NCBI GenBank assembly: GCA_004194705.1
Contig: SADC01000439.1
Coordinates: 310,001 to 374,000, forward strand
DNA from: Ditylenchus dipsaci
Taxonomy: Eukaryota > Nematoda > Chromadorea > Rhabditida > Anguinidae
Direction: 5' to 3'
Length of the DNA stretch: 64,000 bases
The notes below the pieces were generated by a model. The model saw nothing but the letters and a program-made list of their open reading frames with translations. It was not told the DNA's origin and searched no databases. Positions 13,345-24,989 of this stretch are shown piece by piece (within the stretch, counting starts at the first letter, position 1; each line of letters opens with the position of its first letter). The position numbers were made by a program, and so were the translations under genes.

Positions 13345-16300
13345 CAGGGCTGTTCACTCTTCCGGAAGATTCTTCCGGAGGGGAAGAAATTTCTTCCTCT
13401 TCCTCTTCCGACCGGAAGAAGGATGAGGAAGATGGAAGAGACAAAAATTTTGGGTGGAAGAGGGATGAGGAAGAGGAAGAGACGAAAATTTTAGGTGGAA
13501 GAAGGATGAGGAAGATGGAAGAGACGAAAATTTTAGGTGGAAGAGGAAGATGGAAGAGACACAAAATTTTAGGCGGAAGAGGAAGAGGCAAATTTTTCCT
13601 GCATTATGCAAAGTATTTCTGCTGTTCTGCTTCCTCGTCCGGTTGTAAAATTCTGAATACCAAAATCGCACAATTAATATGCGAAGACATAGAAGATATT
13701 TTGACATTCTTCCCCGAATATCATTCGTCTACCTCTTTCACACAATCGTCTAGTCTACCTTTTTCAGGCAATATGGAAAATCTCCAGCAAATGAAGAATT
13801 CTAACAACAACAGCGTTTCCCGAAAGCGGCCTCGAAAGGATGGACTAAGTAGGCTTTCTTCTCAACCTATTATTCCAATTTTACATCACCACATTTTCAG
13901 GGGGACTCAGTCGTTTCATTGTTGATGGCAAGTGCTCATATAAGGACCCGAATACGCAGACGGTGTGTGGATATAGTCAAACTCCATCGAACATTGCCCG
14001 TCATTTCGCAAGAAAGCATTCACAGTGGAAGGAAACGGAGGAAGTTAAATTAAAAGGCTCAACAGACGCTGCTCCATTCCCGGTTATCAGTAGCGGACAA
14101 ACTCGTGCTCAAAGGCTTCTCAGCCTGCTCACGGCAACGTCTACACTTCCAGTTTGCTTGTGGAGAAGGATTCTTTCAAGGTAGACCCATTATTTTCCTG
14201 TAATTCGAAAACTATATCCCGTTTTTAGCAACTACTTGGAATGATTCCCGGATTTGTCATGCCCTCCCGACGCCAACTTAACGAGATGATGGAATCTGAG
14301 CTTCAGAAGATGCAGAAGAATCTTCTCCAGCTAATCAAGGACTCTCCAGGGTTGGCAATGTCGGCAGATATGGGGTTCTACACGAAACAACAAGCATTCC
14401 TTCTTGCTCATCATGGCCCATCTATATGACATCAAGAAATCTCGTCCTCTGTCGCTGGTGTTCGACATTATCCCTCTGCAAGCCCGTCATACAGGAGTTT
14501 ATATTGCGGAGGTGCGTCTATATTTTTTCTTTTTGTCCTAAGAAGTGCAGAATAAATTTCAGTGCGTTCAAAAAAGCTTGGAAACACACGGTCTTTCGAC
14601 GTCAATGGTCTCCTACTTCATCACCGATCAAGGATCTAATATGCTGCTCGCAGTTCGGTGAGTTTCCAGGATTATTTCTGGTCGACTGGAATTATTCGGA
14701 ACCATTTTAGTACGGTGGCACAAGAAGACGAATTCACGCTTCAGCTTCAACGGGAAGACGCTTGGAGGATGCCAATGAGGAAGAGGAGGAGTATCGAGGC
14801 ATCGACATCTGCTACAATTCAGACCAGCTGGAAGAGGAAGAGGGCGACGATGAAAAAAGTCCGCAGGAGGATCTGTTCGCCAAACTCCGCCACATCGTTT
14901 GCAGTGCTCACAGGTTGCAAATTTTCATCAAAGATGTCTACGAGAAGAAGGAAAGTGCGGTTCAGACGTGCAAGAAGGTAATTTTTATTTTTCCCTTCAA
15001 AAAAATGAGACACTTTTTTAGAGAATCTTTCCGTTTGGTAGGCCGGTTTCATAAATCTCATTTGCTACATACAAATTGGGAGAGAAAACTAAGCTTGCAC
15101 TCATATTGCCCTCAGCGACCCGTTGGAACTATATCGCCATGGTGTACCGGTAGGCATTTCTATCAAATTACTTCAACATCGAAATGATTTTTGCTCTTTT
15201 AGCCGTCTTATTGAGATTCACAAGGAAATTAATGAAGTCTGCTTCGAACTCGGCTGGGAAGAGGCAGATGGAACTCCATGGCGTCTCACTACTCAGGATC
15301 TCCATCAAATGAGAAGCGCCATGACGATGCTCGGACCTTTGATGAACTTCACCATTCGCCTACAGGAGGAGTCGAGCCCTACAATTAGCTTGCTTTTGCC
15401 TGTTCTCAATTCTATCTTGAGGTAGTACAAGTGTGAGCATACTGAGCACTTTCACCCCTAGGACACTTTTTTTAGAAGATAACTCCTAACGAATTGGTTA
15501 AATCGCTTTCGCAGAACATACGCACTCGGTTTGCTGAGGTGTGGACGTCTTCTCTTTTCGAGGCCGCAAGTTCGTTGGACTACAGGACATTGCCATTCAT
15601 TCTCAAGGAAAAGACTGAAGCAGAGATTGGGAAGACGCTGAGAAAAATGGTGGGAACTCATAATTTTCATTGGAAAATTTATTTATTCACTCAATCCATT
15701 TTTGAGTACCTGACTCGCTTTGGCTCAAATGAAGATGTGACGGTTGAAGACCAAACAGGTGCCGAAGAGGAAGTTGAAGAAAATGATCTATTCGGGCCTG
15801 GCTCTTCAGCATCCTGGGCACTTGAACCAGCTCCTAATTCTCTGGCAATGCAAATAGCCGTCTACTTCGAGAAAGCCAAGTTGTGGGGAATGGGTAAAAA
15901 AAGGATCTACATGGAGCTTTTGGAAATTTCACGGACAAGAGGTGAGCATGTAATAAGGAACTTTATTTGGGTAATTATCTGAAACATTCCAGCTACCACG
16001 ATTGGCAAAATTGGCATACGACCTCCTCATCATTCCAGCAACTTCGCAAGCTCCAGAGAGAGAATTCTCAAGGCTGTCCATCAATTCGGGAGGAGTCAAA
16101 GGGTGCTCATTGGCCGGTCTACTGCGAAGAAAGGTCTTGCTAGGCTTCAACTCCATCATATTGAATGAGCGATTATTTTGATTTATTGCTGTTCTTGCTG
16201 ACTGTTAAAAGGAATAAATAATCATTGTCTCATCGTTAATACTCTCTTATCTTAACGGATTCTTCCGAACAGGAAGAAATTTTACTCTTCCTGGAAGAAA

Positions 16301-16580
16301 TTTCTTCCTCTTCCTCTTCCGACCGAAGAAGGATGAGGAAGATGGAAGAGACGAAAATTTTGGGCGGAAGAGGGATGAGGAAGAGGAAGAGACGAAAAAT
16401 TTGCGTGGAAGAGGGATGAGCAAGATGGAAGAGACGAAAATTTTGGGCGGAAGAGGGATGAGGAAGAGGAAGAGACGAAAAATTTGCGTGGAAGAGGGAT
16501 GAGGAAGATGGAAGAGACGAAAATTTTGGGTGGAAGAGGATGAGGAAGAGGAAGAGTTAAACTGAATTTGAACAGCCCTG
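13345..16580 (+). mobile_element. hAT transposon with AG-rich arrays at both ends
   Basis: Ends are CAGGGCTGTTC (13345) and GAACAGCCCTG (16570-16580), a hAT-style inverted repeat. Next to each end is a GGAAGAGGAAGATGGAAGAG-type array (about 13365-13600 and 16258-16560) in the same orientation at both ends, so the arrays are direct, not inverted. No convincing 8-base target duplication: the flanks GTTCTGAC and CTAAACAG do not match. The internal gene is at 13773-16181. Confidence 0.85.
13773..16181 (+). pseudogene. Decayed hAT-family transposase
   Basis: N-terminal BED-like zinc finger: GKCSYKDPNTQTVCGYSQ and NIARHFARKHSQ. The catalytic core shows MIPGFVMPSRRQL, GLAMSADM, LVFDIIPLQARHTGVYI and FITDQGSNMLLAV, then a Glu-rich stretch and LRHIVCSAHRLQIFIKDVYE. 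ATRWNYIAMVYR follows. The hAT dimerisation end is LPRLAKLAYDLLIIPATSQ then APEREFSRLS. Introns are 45-75 bases. TGA at 16179; AATAAA about 16213. Frames change near 14150 (LPV/LLVEK), 14372 (lost Trp after SADM) and 14760, and a stop interrupts the exon after 15021. The family assignment is firm; the copy is not functional as read. Confidence 0.88.
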
Positions 16581-16599
16581 CTAAACAGCATAAAACTAT

Positions 16600-17290
16600 C
16601 CGAACCAGTTTTAAGGTGGTTCTGGATGGTCAAGAGTAGATTTCTGAGCGATACAACCCATCGGGCTGGAATTCTGATCCGTCAATCGATCCTTCGCCAA
16701 AAGTTCACCCCCCGTTTGTATACCTCCAAAAACCAACTTCCAGCGGCTTTTGGCCACTCTCGGTGGGATTCTGAGCGACCCAAGTTTATGTCTGACCATA
16801 AAATTTAAATTTCCGCAAAAATATATGAATCTAAAGGCGAAAAAAAGAAATCTGCGGGCAAAAAAGAAAATTCTGCGGGTAAAAACGAGAATTTTGCGGG
16901 CAAAAACGAGAGTTTTGCGGGCAAAAAATATTATCCAACAGTAAATGCCCTTTTGTAGCGTGTTTTTTTAGGGCAAACCTTTTTTTGCTGCTGATTTACG
17001 TCTTTTCGTAGCTGATTCACGTCTTTTTGCAGCTGATTTGGTCTTGCAGCTGATTTACGTCTTTTTGCAGCTGATTTATTTTTCTGTCCCGAGACCAACC
17101 AAATTTTGCCATATCTTGCAAGAATTAGAATGTTTTAATCAGGAAATAACTTGGATCGGTCAGAATCCCACCTCGGAATGGGATTCTGATCCGCTCAATC
17201 GAATTTTCGCAAAAAGTTCACCCCCTTTAGTAAACCCCAAAAACCAACTTTCAGGGGCTTCTGGCCATTCCGGGGTGGGATATTGGGGTG
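16600..17290. repeat. Fragments of the TGAGCGAT foldback repeat and GCTGATTTACGTC array
   Basis: 16620-16815 and 17150-17290 match the inner arms of the foldback at 23510-24351 (landmarks TCTGATCCGCTCAATCGA, AAAACCAACTTTCAGGGGCT). Between them are four copies of GCGGGCAAAAACGAGA (16853-16925) and a GCTGATTTACGTCTTTTTGC array (16980-17082). Non-coding. Confidence 0.6.
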
Positions 17291-17672
17291 GAAATAGACC
17301 AGGGTTCCCAAGTTGGCTGATTTCTCAGCCATTGGCTGATTTTGGGCCCTCGATGCTGAGAAATTTTTTTTTCGGCTGATTTGCTGATTTTGGCTGATTT
17401 CGGCTAATTTTGGCTGATTTTGGCTGATTTTGACTAATTCTGTGAAGAATTGTTTAAACGACTAATAAATTTTGGTATAATTGATAATTCCCGCCCTTTC
17501 TATTAGAAAGTTTACGCTAAATATTCATTTTATTTGTGCTCTGACGTCAATGATTGACGGTCATTTATTCATCGGTCATTCATTTGATATTACTTTCATT
17601 GTGTGTTGTTTTTAGCTATGACGCCTTTAAGGGACAGATTTTTCAAGCCGAAACATAGCAAGATCAGATAGA

Positions 17673-17813
17673 TATCGTATATTCTATATTAATCCCCCAT
17701 GGGGAATTATTTTTCAACCCTCGAAAAATCCGGAAATTGTCAATCGAAAATGGCGTTACTCTAAATCCTTGTCAAAAAAGTGGGGGTGGGGGATTATTAG
17801 AGAATATACGGTA
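17673..17813. mobile_element. CCGTATT-group MITE, word AATCCCCCA
   Basis: TA-flanked. Left ATCGTATATTCTATATTAAT then the palindrome TCCCCCATGGGGA. Right GTGGGGGATTATTAGAGAAT then ATACGG. Nested in the hAT element at 17300. Confidence 0.8.
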
Positions 17814-17880
17814 ACCAAAAGCAGCAAGAGCAAAGTAAGTCCTTCAGTATAATTTCAGTTCAGTTCCTAACTAACATTCG

Positions 17881-18166
17881 ATGGATCACTCTCGCGACGA
17901 GTCAATGAACGCAGAGGAAAAATGGATGAAGGTAAAAACTAATTACAATTCCAAATAATGGATTGTTCTTATTGTTCCGAATTTTCATTTCTTCAAGGAA
18001 AACGACACCTTGCCCGGACTAAACGAATTGGTGAGCAAGATTTGTCCAATCACAATCTCAAATGCTTTTGCAGAGCACGTTTTTTCTCTCCGCGGTAACC
18101 AGTGAACGGACAACAGGACTTTGCTCAAGCTGGAAACAGTGAATTGTCTCCTCTAGATCAACGTTA
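17881..18166 (+). pseudogene. hAT transposase C-terminal remnant
   Basis: Two exons (17881-17931 and from 17999) joined over a 67-base intron in phase 0. LPGLNELVSKICPITISNAF and AEHVFSLRG correspond to the hAT dimerisation motif (LP.L..L....L.IP.SNA..ERVFS). TGA interrupts after GNQ and the frame continues TDNRTLLKLETVN. The rest of the transposase is missing, so this is an internally deleted copy. Confidence 0.75.
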
Positions 18167-18471
18167 ATTTCGATCAAACCTGTGTGGAATGTACAAATGT
18201 CGTACCGCTGATAGAAAATTGTTAAATGATGTTCTCAGTTGGGAGAAATATAATATATAGTGTTGTTATGTTGTTTGTTTATCCCGAACAAAGCACTTTT
18301 TGTAACAATTAATGTGTGGCTAATTTTTGGCTGATTTTGGTAATTTTCGGCTGATTTTTGACCCCAAATGCTGATTTTTTACATTTTTTGGCTGATTTTC
18401 GGGTCCTCCTACTTGGGAACCCTGAAATAGACTAAAAAGAAAGAAGTAAATTAAAAGTACTTTAATCAAAA

Positions 18472-18664
18472 AAAAAAACAATCTGCCACCACCAGGGTTT
18501 GAACCTGTAACTTCAAAAATAAAACTACCCTCCGTAGCTTCGAGCTGAGAAAATAATTTGAATACGATAAAAATTTGTCCGGGGATATTGTGGCCACGGG
18601 GATACTTTGGCTGGGATATTGTGGCCGGGGATATTGTGGCCCGGGGATATTGTGTCCGTATCCG
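18472..18664. repeat. Inverted tRNA-like tail and GGGGATATTGTGG repeats
   Basis: 18480-18515 is the complement of the B-box-like tail seen at 10480. 18574-18660 holds four copies of GGGGATATTGTGGCC variants. Non-coding. Confidence 0.45.
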
Positions 18665-19214
18665 ATTTCCACCTGGCTGATCGGAAAAATAAAAAATTTG
18701 GATTAAATTAAATATAAATCACTTTGGCTAAAGTGCGCTACTGTAAAGTCATCCAAAAATCGATTTTGACTAGTGTTGAGGTGCGTGCGAGAGAATGCGG
18801 TAAAATACTCTTTATTAAATGCTCTTTATGAGTTGGAAAAATATTGTCGACAATTTCTCGCCACTTGTCTGGAAGTTTGGAAAGGGCTACCGGGTAGCGG
18901 GTCCTTAGGAGGACTAGCTAAATCGGTCAAATTGGGTGAAAATAAACCGGTTTTCAACAAATAATTTTATTAGAATATACCGTATTTCCTCTAATAGCTC
19001 CACATGTGGAGTTATTTTTTGGATGCCTTCCAGGGTGTGGAGCTATTAGAGCATGTGGAGCTAATAGAGCATGTGGGCTTATATCAAAATCGAAGCGCTG
19101 GCAAAGTGCGCCAACAAAATTTATTGAATTTTTCATAACATCAAAGGTAAATCAAGAAAGAGTTAGACAATGTGATACTTCGGGTTAATAAAATTCAACT
19201 CATCATTTTCAAAG

Positions 19215-19268
19215 TACCGTATTTCCTCTAATAGCTCCACATGTGGAGCTATTAGAGGAAATAAGGTA
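19215..19268. mobile_element. 54-base minimal palindromic element
   Basis: CCGTATTTCCTCTAATAGCT, CCACATGTGG and the complement, nothing else. It is the smallest member of the CCGTATT group here, nested in a relative with the same word. Confidence 0.75.
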
Positions 19269-19466
19269 TATAGATTCGTCGCTCATACCGTATTTCTTCT
19301 AATAAGCAAGCATGCCCGTTTATTTTTTCAAATCACCTCCGAGGATGCCCGTTTATTAGAGACTGCCCGACTATTGGAGACTGCCCGTTTATTTTTTGGA
19401 TCAAAACTTTATTCAACGATGTTGGACAATAATAAAAATTTCAAGGATGTTGGATAACAATACCAA

Positions 19467-19708
19467 TCAGAAGGCATGATATTTAGGGTTTGGTGCATTC
19501 AATTCGTCGCTCCAATCCAAGTCTAGAGACTCATCGCTTATATAGCCGGTATATTCGTTTTCTTCGTCTTCTTCCAGATCCACCTCTTCGGCCACGGCCA
19601 CTTGTCGAATTAAAGAGCGAGCCACCATCAGCTCAAACAGCCCGTCCGGAATTGGTCCATGCGGCTTAAAGCAGTGCACTTGATCGTCTTCACTTCGAAT
19701 ATAAACTG
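19467..19708 (-). pseudogene. Pogo/Tigger-type (DDE_1) transposase C-terminus
   Basis: Exon after a TTTCAG acceptor near 19709: SEDDQVHCFKPHGPIPDG, then an acidic end (AEEVDLEEDEENEYTGYIS, DESLDLDWSDE) and a stop at 19467. It matches the C-terminus at the window end (DDLIHCFKQHGPVPEG and YISEDSLDF). Only the last exon survives in this copy. Confidence 0.75.
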
Positions 19709-20627
19709 AAATTTTGAACGGAAATTTAATAATCAGTTCATACTAGATAAAATAGCATTTAGGGTGTGGAGTTATTAGAGCATGTGGAGTTATTTTTTGG
19801 ATGCCTTCCAGGGTGTGGAGCTATTAGAGCATGTGGAGCTATTAGAGCATGTGGAGCTATTAGAGGAAATACGGTAAGCAATTATTTTGCAATGCAGTTT
19901 AAATGGGGGTGTTGGTTGGAGGGACGCTCGTTGGGGAAGCACAAAGCATGCCGAGAAGTGCAGAAGCGAGGGGCGTGGTGGTATTTATAGGAGGAAGAAT
20001 TGATAGAGGGATAATCAAGAGGCCGTCAGGGCCATAAAAAACCGGCGATTCGCTCGCATCTGAGCAGAAGATGCGACACCTCAACAAAATATATATAAAT
20101 TTTCGGGTAGGTGAAATTATGGCGTGCCTATAACTCATCAATTAGAGAACTCAACAATAAACTATTTGAAAAAAACACATTTCATCAAAAAAGGTTTCAT
20201 CAAATTACTTATCTCAACAATCACTTGTTTGAATTTTAAATTGTTCGGCCAATCGTATATTTAGTCTCGTACTTGTTTTATCAAAGAACATTTGGTCAAA
20301 TCCCTGTTTTAGTCCAGAGTCCACAAAAGATTTATTACATAGTTTTAGGGAAGTCAAAGAGCTAGAATGGTATCTCTGCCTACCATCTTGACCTTGGGGC
20401 TCTTTTCTAGCAATAACTTCACGCCTTCTAAATACAGTATCTGCTAGGTGAAGAACCAGTTTACCACCTAAAAACCTACTAGGTACCAACTGACCAGGTG
20501 CTGGATAACCTGAAAAATGAAATTGAATTTTTATTTTATTTTTTAAAAGTCTCCACGCAAATATCCACCTGACCAGGTGGTAACTACCAAATTTTTTAGG
20601 TTTCGGTTGGTGAAATCGTAATTCCGG

Positions 20628-21484
20628 TACAGTCAACCCCCGCTATAGTGACACCCTCGGGACCGCCTTGGGGTGTCACTATAACGGGGTGTCACTGTAG
20701 CGATGGTTTTCAAAAAAATTCTTGAAAGGTGTCACTATGTCGAGGGTTTAGCATATGGTAATACAGTCGCCTGTCGATTTTATGTATAAACCAAAAGTTC
20801 ATTCCGTCAAGGGTCTAACACCTTTCAACCCAATTTTTGAAGTCTTTTGACAGCTCTTATGCGTCAGTATAATCTGAACCATATAGATTTTGCTGGTCGA
20901 AGGTTGGTCAACCACTATAAATTCGCTATTAAGACTCGCATTTCTGGAATTAACGTACACATTTTCAGTATCTAAATTGAGGGTTGCGGGCCTAAATAGC
21001 AAAACTATAGTGTTTCATGAGAGAAAACTGAAACTTAAAAAAAAATTCGATTGGAACAGTCATGTGAATAATGCCGAGAAACTGCACTAAAATTGCAAAT
21101 ATTAATCAAGACTGTAGGACATTTTTGAACTGTACTACAGTTGTTCGGCATTTTATACATCATTGGGTTGCATATCGGCAACGAAAACAAATAAAAACCC
21201 CCGTAATTAATATGGAAGCAATTGACCGAGAGCTTAAAAAAAATGTTTTTTAAAGAAATTTCAATTAAAGTTGCAACTTTAATGAACAAAACTAGACATG
21301 TGTCACTATATTGAGGGTATTTTTATTTGTTGGGAACGGCCTAGTGTGTCACTATAGCGGGTGTCCCTATAGCGGGGGTCTAGTTTAAGGTATTTTAACC
21401 AAAACCAACCAAATCTTCTGCAAGGTGTCACTATAGCGAGGGTGTTCCTATAGCGAGGTGTTACTATAGCGGGGGTTGACTGTA
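20628..21484. mobile_element. Pogo-like element, word CTATAGTGACACC
   Basis: TA-flanked. Left CAGTCAACCCCCGCTATAGT with repeats GTGTCACTATAACGGGGTG. Right CACTATAGCGGGGGTTGACTG. A second TA-CAGTCG end at 20762 suggests another insertion inside. No transposase recognised. Confidence 0.75.
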
Positions 21485-21567
21485 TTAACAAACCAATTCC
21501 TCACAAAATTCTGGGTTAAGAAAAAGAGTTTGTTTTTGATTTTAAAAAAGTTTGTATTTTTCAGGGG

Positions 21568-22012
21568 GACCGGCCAGTTAGCGAGACGGCCAGTTAGCGA
21601 TGGCCAGTTAGCGATGCTTTTTTTCAAAATTTTCGATATTTTTTGCCATAAAAGTACTCTTTTGTGGAAAACAGTTTTTCTGGGGCTACTCAGTATCTGA
21701 AATTTCCTCAGGAATCCGAATCAAAAAACAGAATTTTAAAATAACGCGTGGTCGCTGAGATATGACCTAAAGTTGCGTGCTTGTCATTTTTAAATGATGA
21801 CCATCCAACTTTAAGTCATATCTCAGCGACCACGCGTTATTTAAAAATTCTGTTTTTTGATTCGGATTCCTGAGGAAATTTCAGATACTGGGTGGCCCAG
21901 AAAAACTGTTTTCCACAAAAAGAGTACTTTTATGGCAAAAAATATCAAAAATTTTGAAAAAAAGCATCGCTAACTGGCCATCGCTAACTGGCCGTCTCGC
22001 TAACTGGCCGTA
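21568..22012. mobile_element. Foldback element, CGGCCAGTTAGCGA ends
   Basis: Near-perfect palindrome of about 445 bases. Each end has CGGCCAGTTAGCGAGACGGC and two more GGCCAGTTAGCGATG copies. The centre is GACTTAAAGTTGGATGG-type sequence (AACTTTAAGTCATATCTCAG and its complement). Non-coding; would form a long hairpin if transcribed. Confidence 0.85.
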
Positions 22013-23051
22013 CACCATTTTTCAGGCCAGACAGGTATATATCTATCTGGTCAGGTGGTACTTATCCCAGGTTTCTGGGTTTACGTGCGTAAGATGGCAA
22101 TTGTTGCCATCAAACATGATTCCTCACACGGTCTTACATATGATAGAATGGTTTGTTTTGATTTATAAAAAAATTCAGGCCATCCAGTCGGACATCTACC
22201 TGGTCAGGTGATACCACCCAAGGATCCGGGGCTCGGGTGCGTAAAAATAGACTTTTAGTCTTATCAAACATAATTACCCAGAAATTTTACGTATCATAGG
22301 AAAATGATTTGAATTAAAAAAATTGATTTTTCAGGTCATTCAGCTGTATATCACCCACCTCGGATTTTGGGATTAAGGTGGTCCTATCAAACCCGATTCC
22401 TCACACAATTTTTCGTTAGATTCAATGATTTGTTTTGATTTTGACTGAATTTTAAATTTTTTAGGTCATCTAGCTGGATATCCCCCTGAAGATCGGGTAC
22501 CTACCCTAGGTTTTATAGTTTGAGTCGTTAAAATCACAGTTTTGGTATTGTCAAACTATGTTCAGTGTAAAATTTTGAGTAGGATACCATGGTTGAAAAT
22601 CTCGTTAGAATCATGTGAAAAACTAAAATTTTCGGGATTTGGAAACAGATGACCCCTCAGAATATGTACATATCCCGAGGATGCTATGTGTCTAGTATAA
22701 GCTGATATGGTTGTTGTACCGGAGAAGATAGAGCGCGACAAGATCATTATGGTTCTAATAAAAACAGAGCTAGACCAGATGTTCTTTGACCAAATATACA
22801 ATTGGCCAAACAATTTGAAATTCAAACAAGTGATTGTTGAAATACGTAATTTGATGAAACCTTTTTTTGAAAAAAATGTCTTTTTTTCAAATAGTTTATT
22901 GTTGAGTTCTCTAATTGATGAGTTATAGGCACGCCGAAATTATGAATAGTAAAATTGACAAGAAAAAACTTTGTCTCACAACGAAATAGTTAACTTTTAT
23001 ATTTAAATTTGTAATTTTATAAAGAATTTGTTTTCTTTATCCAATTTTATC

Positions 23052-23304
23052 TACCGTATTTCCTCTAATATACCGACATGTCGGTTTATTTTCAACCCTT
23101 AAAAATCGTGAAAATTTTGGGTCGATCTCGACAATTTTGGATGAAGATCCAAAATCGAAAAAGCGGAATCGATAGAGCTCGTGGGAGCTAAGAAAACGCA
23201 AAAAAAAGCGATGTAAATTTCTTTCTTTGGACTGAGATACGGACCCTCGAAGTAGGGGGTGTCGGTTTATTAGAGGGTGTCGGTATATTAGAGGAAATAC
23301 GGTA
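23052..23304. mobile_element. CCGTATT-group MITE, word ATACCGACA
   Basis: TA-flanked. Left CCGTATTTCCTCTAATATAC then CGACATGTCGG. Right GGGTGTCGGTTTATTAGAGG and GTGTCGGTATATTAGAGG, then AAATACGG. Confidence 0.85.
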
Positions 23305-23325
23305 TTTAAGGTCAAATATAATTTT

Positions 23326-24628
23326 ATGTCTCATTTATAAACGTTGTCGTTGTCATCGTCGTTGTCGTTGTCATTGTCATCGTCGTTGTCGTTGGAATAT
23401 TTTTTTATAAAACCCTTTTTTTCGCCAACGACGACGACAACGACGACCTATTTATAAAAAATCCAACTACAACGCCAACGACAACGACGACGCCAAGGAC
23501 AACGAAATTGGCTCAAATTGTTTTACCCGCCAAATTACTGATTTACCCCGCCAAATTATTTTTTACCCGCCAAATTTGAATTTTGAGCAAAATACTCGTT
23601 TACCCGCCAAATTAACTGATTTACCCCGCCAAATTTGAATTTACCCGCCAAATTTGAATTTTCGGTGAAATACTGCAGTAAATTTTGCGGGAATTCAGAT
23701 TTTATAGTCAAAAATGACTTGGATCGCTCAAAATCCCACCCCCGAGTGGCCAGAAGCCCCTGAAAGTTGGTTTTTTGGGGGTTTACTAAAGGGGGGTAAA
23801 CTTTTTGCGAAAAATCGATTGAGCGGATCAGATTTCGGGTCCGATGGGCTCAATCGCTCAGGATTCCACCCTTAACCATTCTCAACCATCTTAAACCACC
23901 CTAAACCATCTCAAACTGCTTCAGACCAGTATCTAACTACCCTAAATCAGTGCTTAGGTTGGTATAAGATGGTTGAGAATGGTTAAGGGTGGAATCTTGA
24001 GCGATTGAGCCCATCGGACCCGAAATCTGATCCGCTCAATCGATTTTTCGCAAAAAGTTTACCCCCCTTTAGTAAACCCCCAAAAAACCAACTTTCAGGG
24101 GCTTCTGGCCACTCGGGGGTGGGATTTTGAGCGATCCAAGTCATTTTTGACTATAAAATCTGAATTCCCGCAAAATTTACTGCAGTATTTCACCAAAAAT
24201 TCAAATTTGGCGGGGTAAATTCAAATTTGGCGGGTAAATCAGTAATTTGGCGGGGTAAACGAGTATTTTGCTCAAAATTCAAATTTGGCGGGGTAAAAAA
24301 ATAATTTGGCGGGGTAAATCAGTAATTTGGCGGGGTAAATTAGTTACAGCCACGAAATTTTTCATTCAAAATTGGACAATTTCGCATTTTAAGTTGAGAT
24401 TTCGAGGAAAAACGTGTGGAGAATATATTTAATCCTTAAAATTCTGACTTGAAATGCAAAATTTGTCTAATTTGGAAAAAAAGTTTTCGTTTTCGTTGGC
24501 GTTGTCGTTGGATTTTCTATAAATAGGTCGTCGTTGTCGTTGTCGTCATCGTTGGCGTTGTCGTTGGCGCAAAAGTGCCTTTATAAAACATTTTTTCAAC
24601 GACAACGACAACGTTTATAAATGAGCAT
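23326..24628. mobile_element. GTTGTCGTTG foldback element, interrupted
   Basis: Outer arms ATAAACGTTGTCGTTGTCAT and GACAACGACAACGTTTATAA. Long GTTGTCGTTGTC tracts run on both sides, with the words TATAAATAGGTCGTCGTTGT near each inner end. The middle (23510-24351) is a later insertion with its own target duplication. Confidence 0.75.
23510..24351. mobile_element. GGCT...AGCC foldback element, 8-base TSD
   Basis: Ends GGCTCAAATTGTTTTACCCG and GGCGGGGTAAATTAGTTACAGCC (written here in two parts: GGCGGGGTAAAT, TAGTTACAGCC). TSD ACGAAATT at 23502-23509 and 24352-24359. Arms carry TTACCCGCCAAAT repeats and the block CCTGAAAGTTGGTTTTTTGG. The centre is palindromic around AACCATCTTAAACCACCC. Sisters: 43654-44238 and 54400-54839. 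Confidence 0.85.
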
Positions 24629-24641
24629 TAGGCAATGTAAC

Positions 24642-24989
24642 TACAGTTGCCGCTCGATTTAACGACACCCCAAAAAGTTCGTTCCCGCCTAGGGTCCGAC
24701 ACTTTTTACCTCAATTTTTTGAAAACTATTAACTGCTTTCTGTTGACAGTCTGGTCGGAAATATTGCAAGGATTCCGATTTTGGCGATCGTTTTTCAGAA
24801 TCATGAAACTTTCTCTCATTTCATGATTCTGAAAAACGATCGGCAAAATCGGAATCCTTGCGATATTTGTGACCAGACTGTCAAAAGAAAACGGTCAAAA
24901 GTTTTCGACAATCGAGCTAAAAAAAGTGTCGACCCTAGGCGGGAACAAAATTTTTGGAGTGTTGTTTAATTAATCGAGCGGCAACTGTA
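24642..24989. mobile_element. Pogo-like foldback, CAGTTGCCGCTCGATTTAA ends
   Basis: TA-flanked, near-perfect palindrome. Left CAGTTGCCGCTCGATTTAAC then AAGTTCGTTCCCGCCTAGGG TCCGACAC; right the complement. Centre TTTCTCTCATTTCATGATTC. Its arms share GTTCGTTCCC..GGGTCCGACAC with elements at 31621, 47582, 55774 and 61866. Confidence 0.85.

Larger units (their letters stand above)
17300..18424 (+). mobile_element. hAT element with 8-base TSD
   Basis: Ends CAGGGTTCCCAAGT and ACTTGGGAACCCTG are inverted. The identical duplication AAATAGAC lies at 17292-17299 and 18425-18432. Subterminal DNA on both sides is built of TTGGCTGATTTT repeats. It contains a nested CCGTATT-group MITE (17673-17813) and a transposase remnant (17881-18166). 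Confidence 0.9.
18978..19876 (-). mobile_element. CCGTATT-group element with transposase remnant, word AGCTCCACATG
   Basis: TA-flanked. Left CCGTATTTCCTCTAATAGCT then CCACATGTGG. Right three copies of CATGTGGAGCTATTAGAG, then GAAATACGG. Inside lies a minus-strand DDE_1 transposase C-terminus (19467-19708). Also inside: a 54-base minimal copy (19215-19268) that is little more than the two ends, and the left end of another member (19286, word AAGCATGCCCG). Confidence 0.8.
20121..22935. mobile_element. Large inverted-repeat element with 8-base TSD, carrying nested insertions
   Basis: Ends GGCGTGCCTATAACTCATCA (left) and its complement (right); the arms stay similar for about 170 bases. The direct repeat GAAATTAT flanks both sides (20113-20120, 22936-22943). 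No transposase is recognised. The middle is filled by a CTATAGTG pogo-like element (20628-21484), a GGCCAGTTAGCGA foldback (21568-22012) and four tandem units of about 150 bases (21990-22540; landmark CAGGTCATCCAGCTGGATAT variants). Confidence 0.75.

Noticed and set aside
13334..13707. Overlapping frames rich in Ser/Leu or Glu/Lys at 13334-13707 and 16247-16633
   Set aside because: They translate the GGAAGAGGAAGATGG arrays at the ends of the hAT element.
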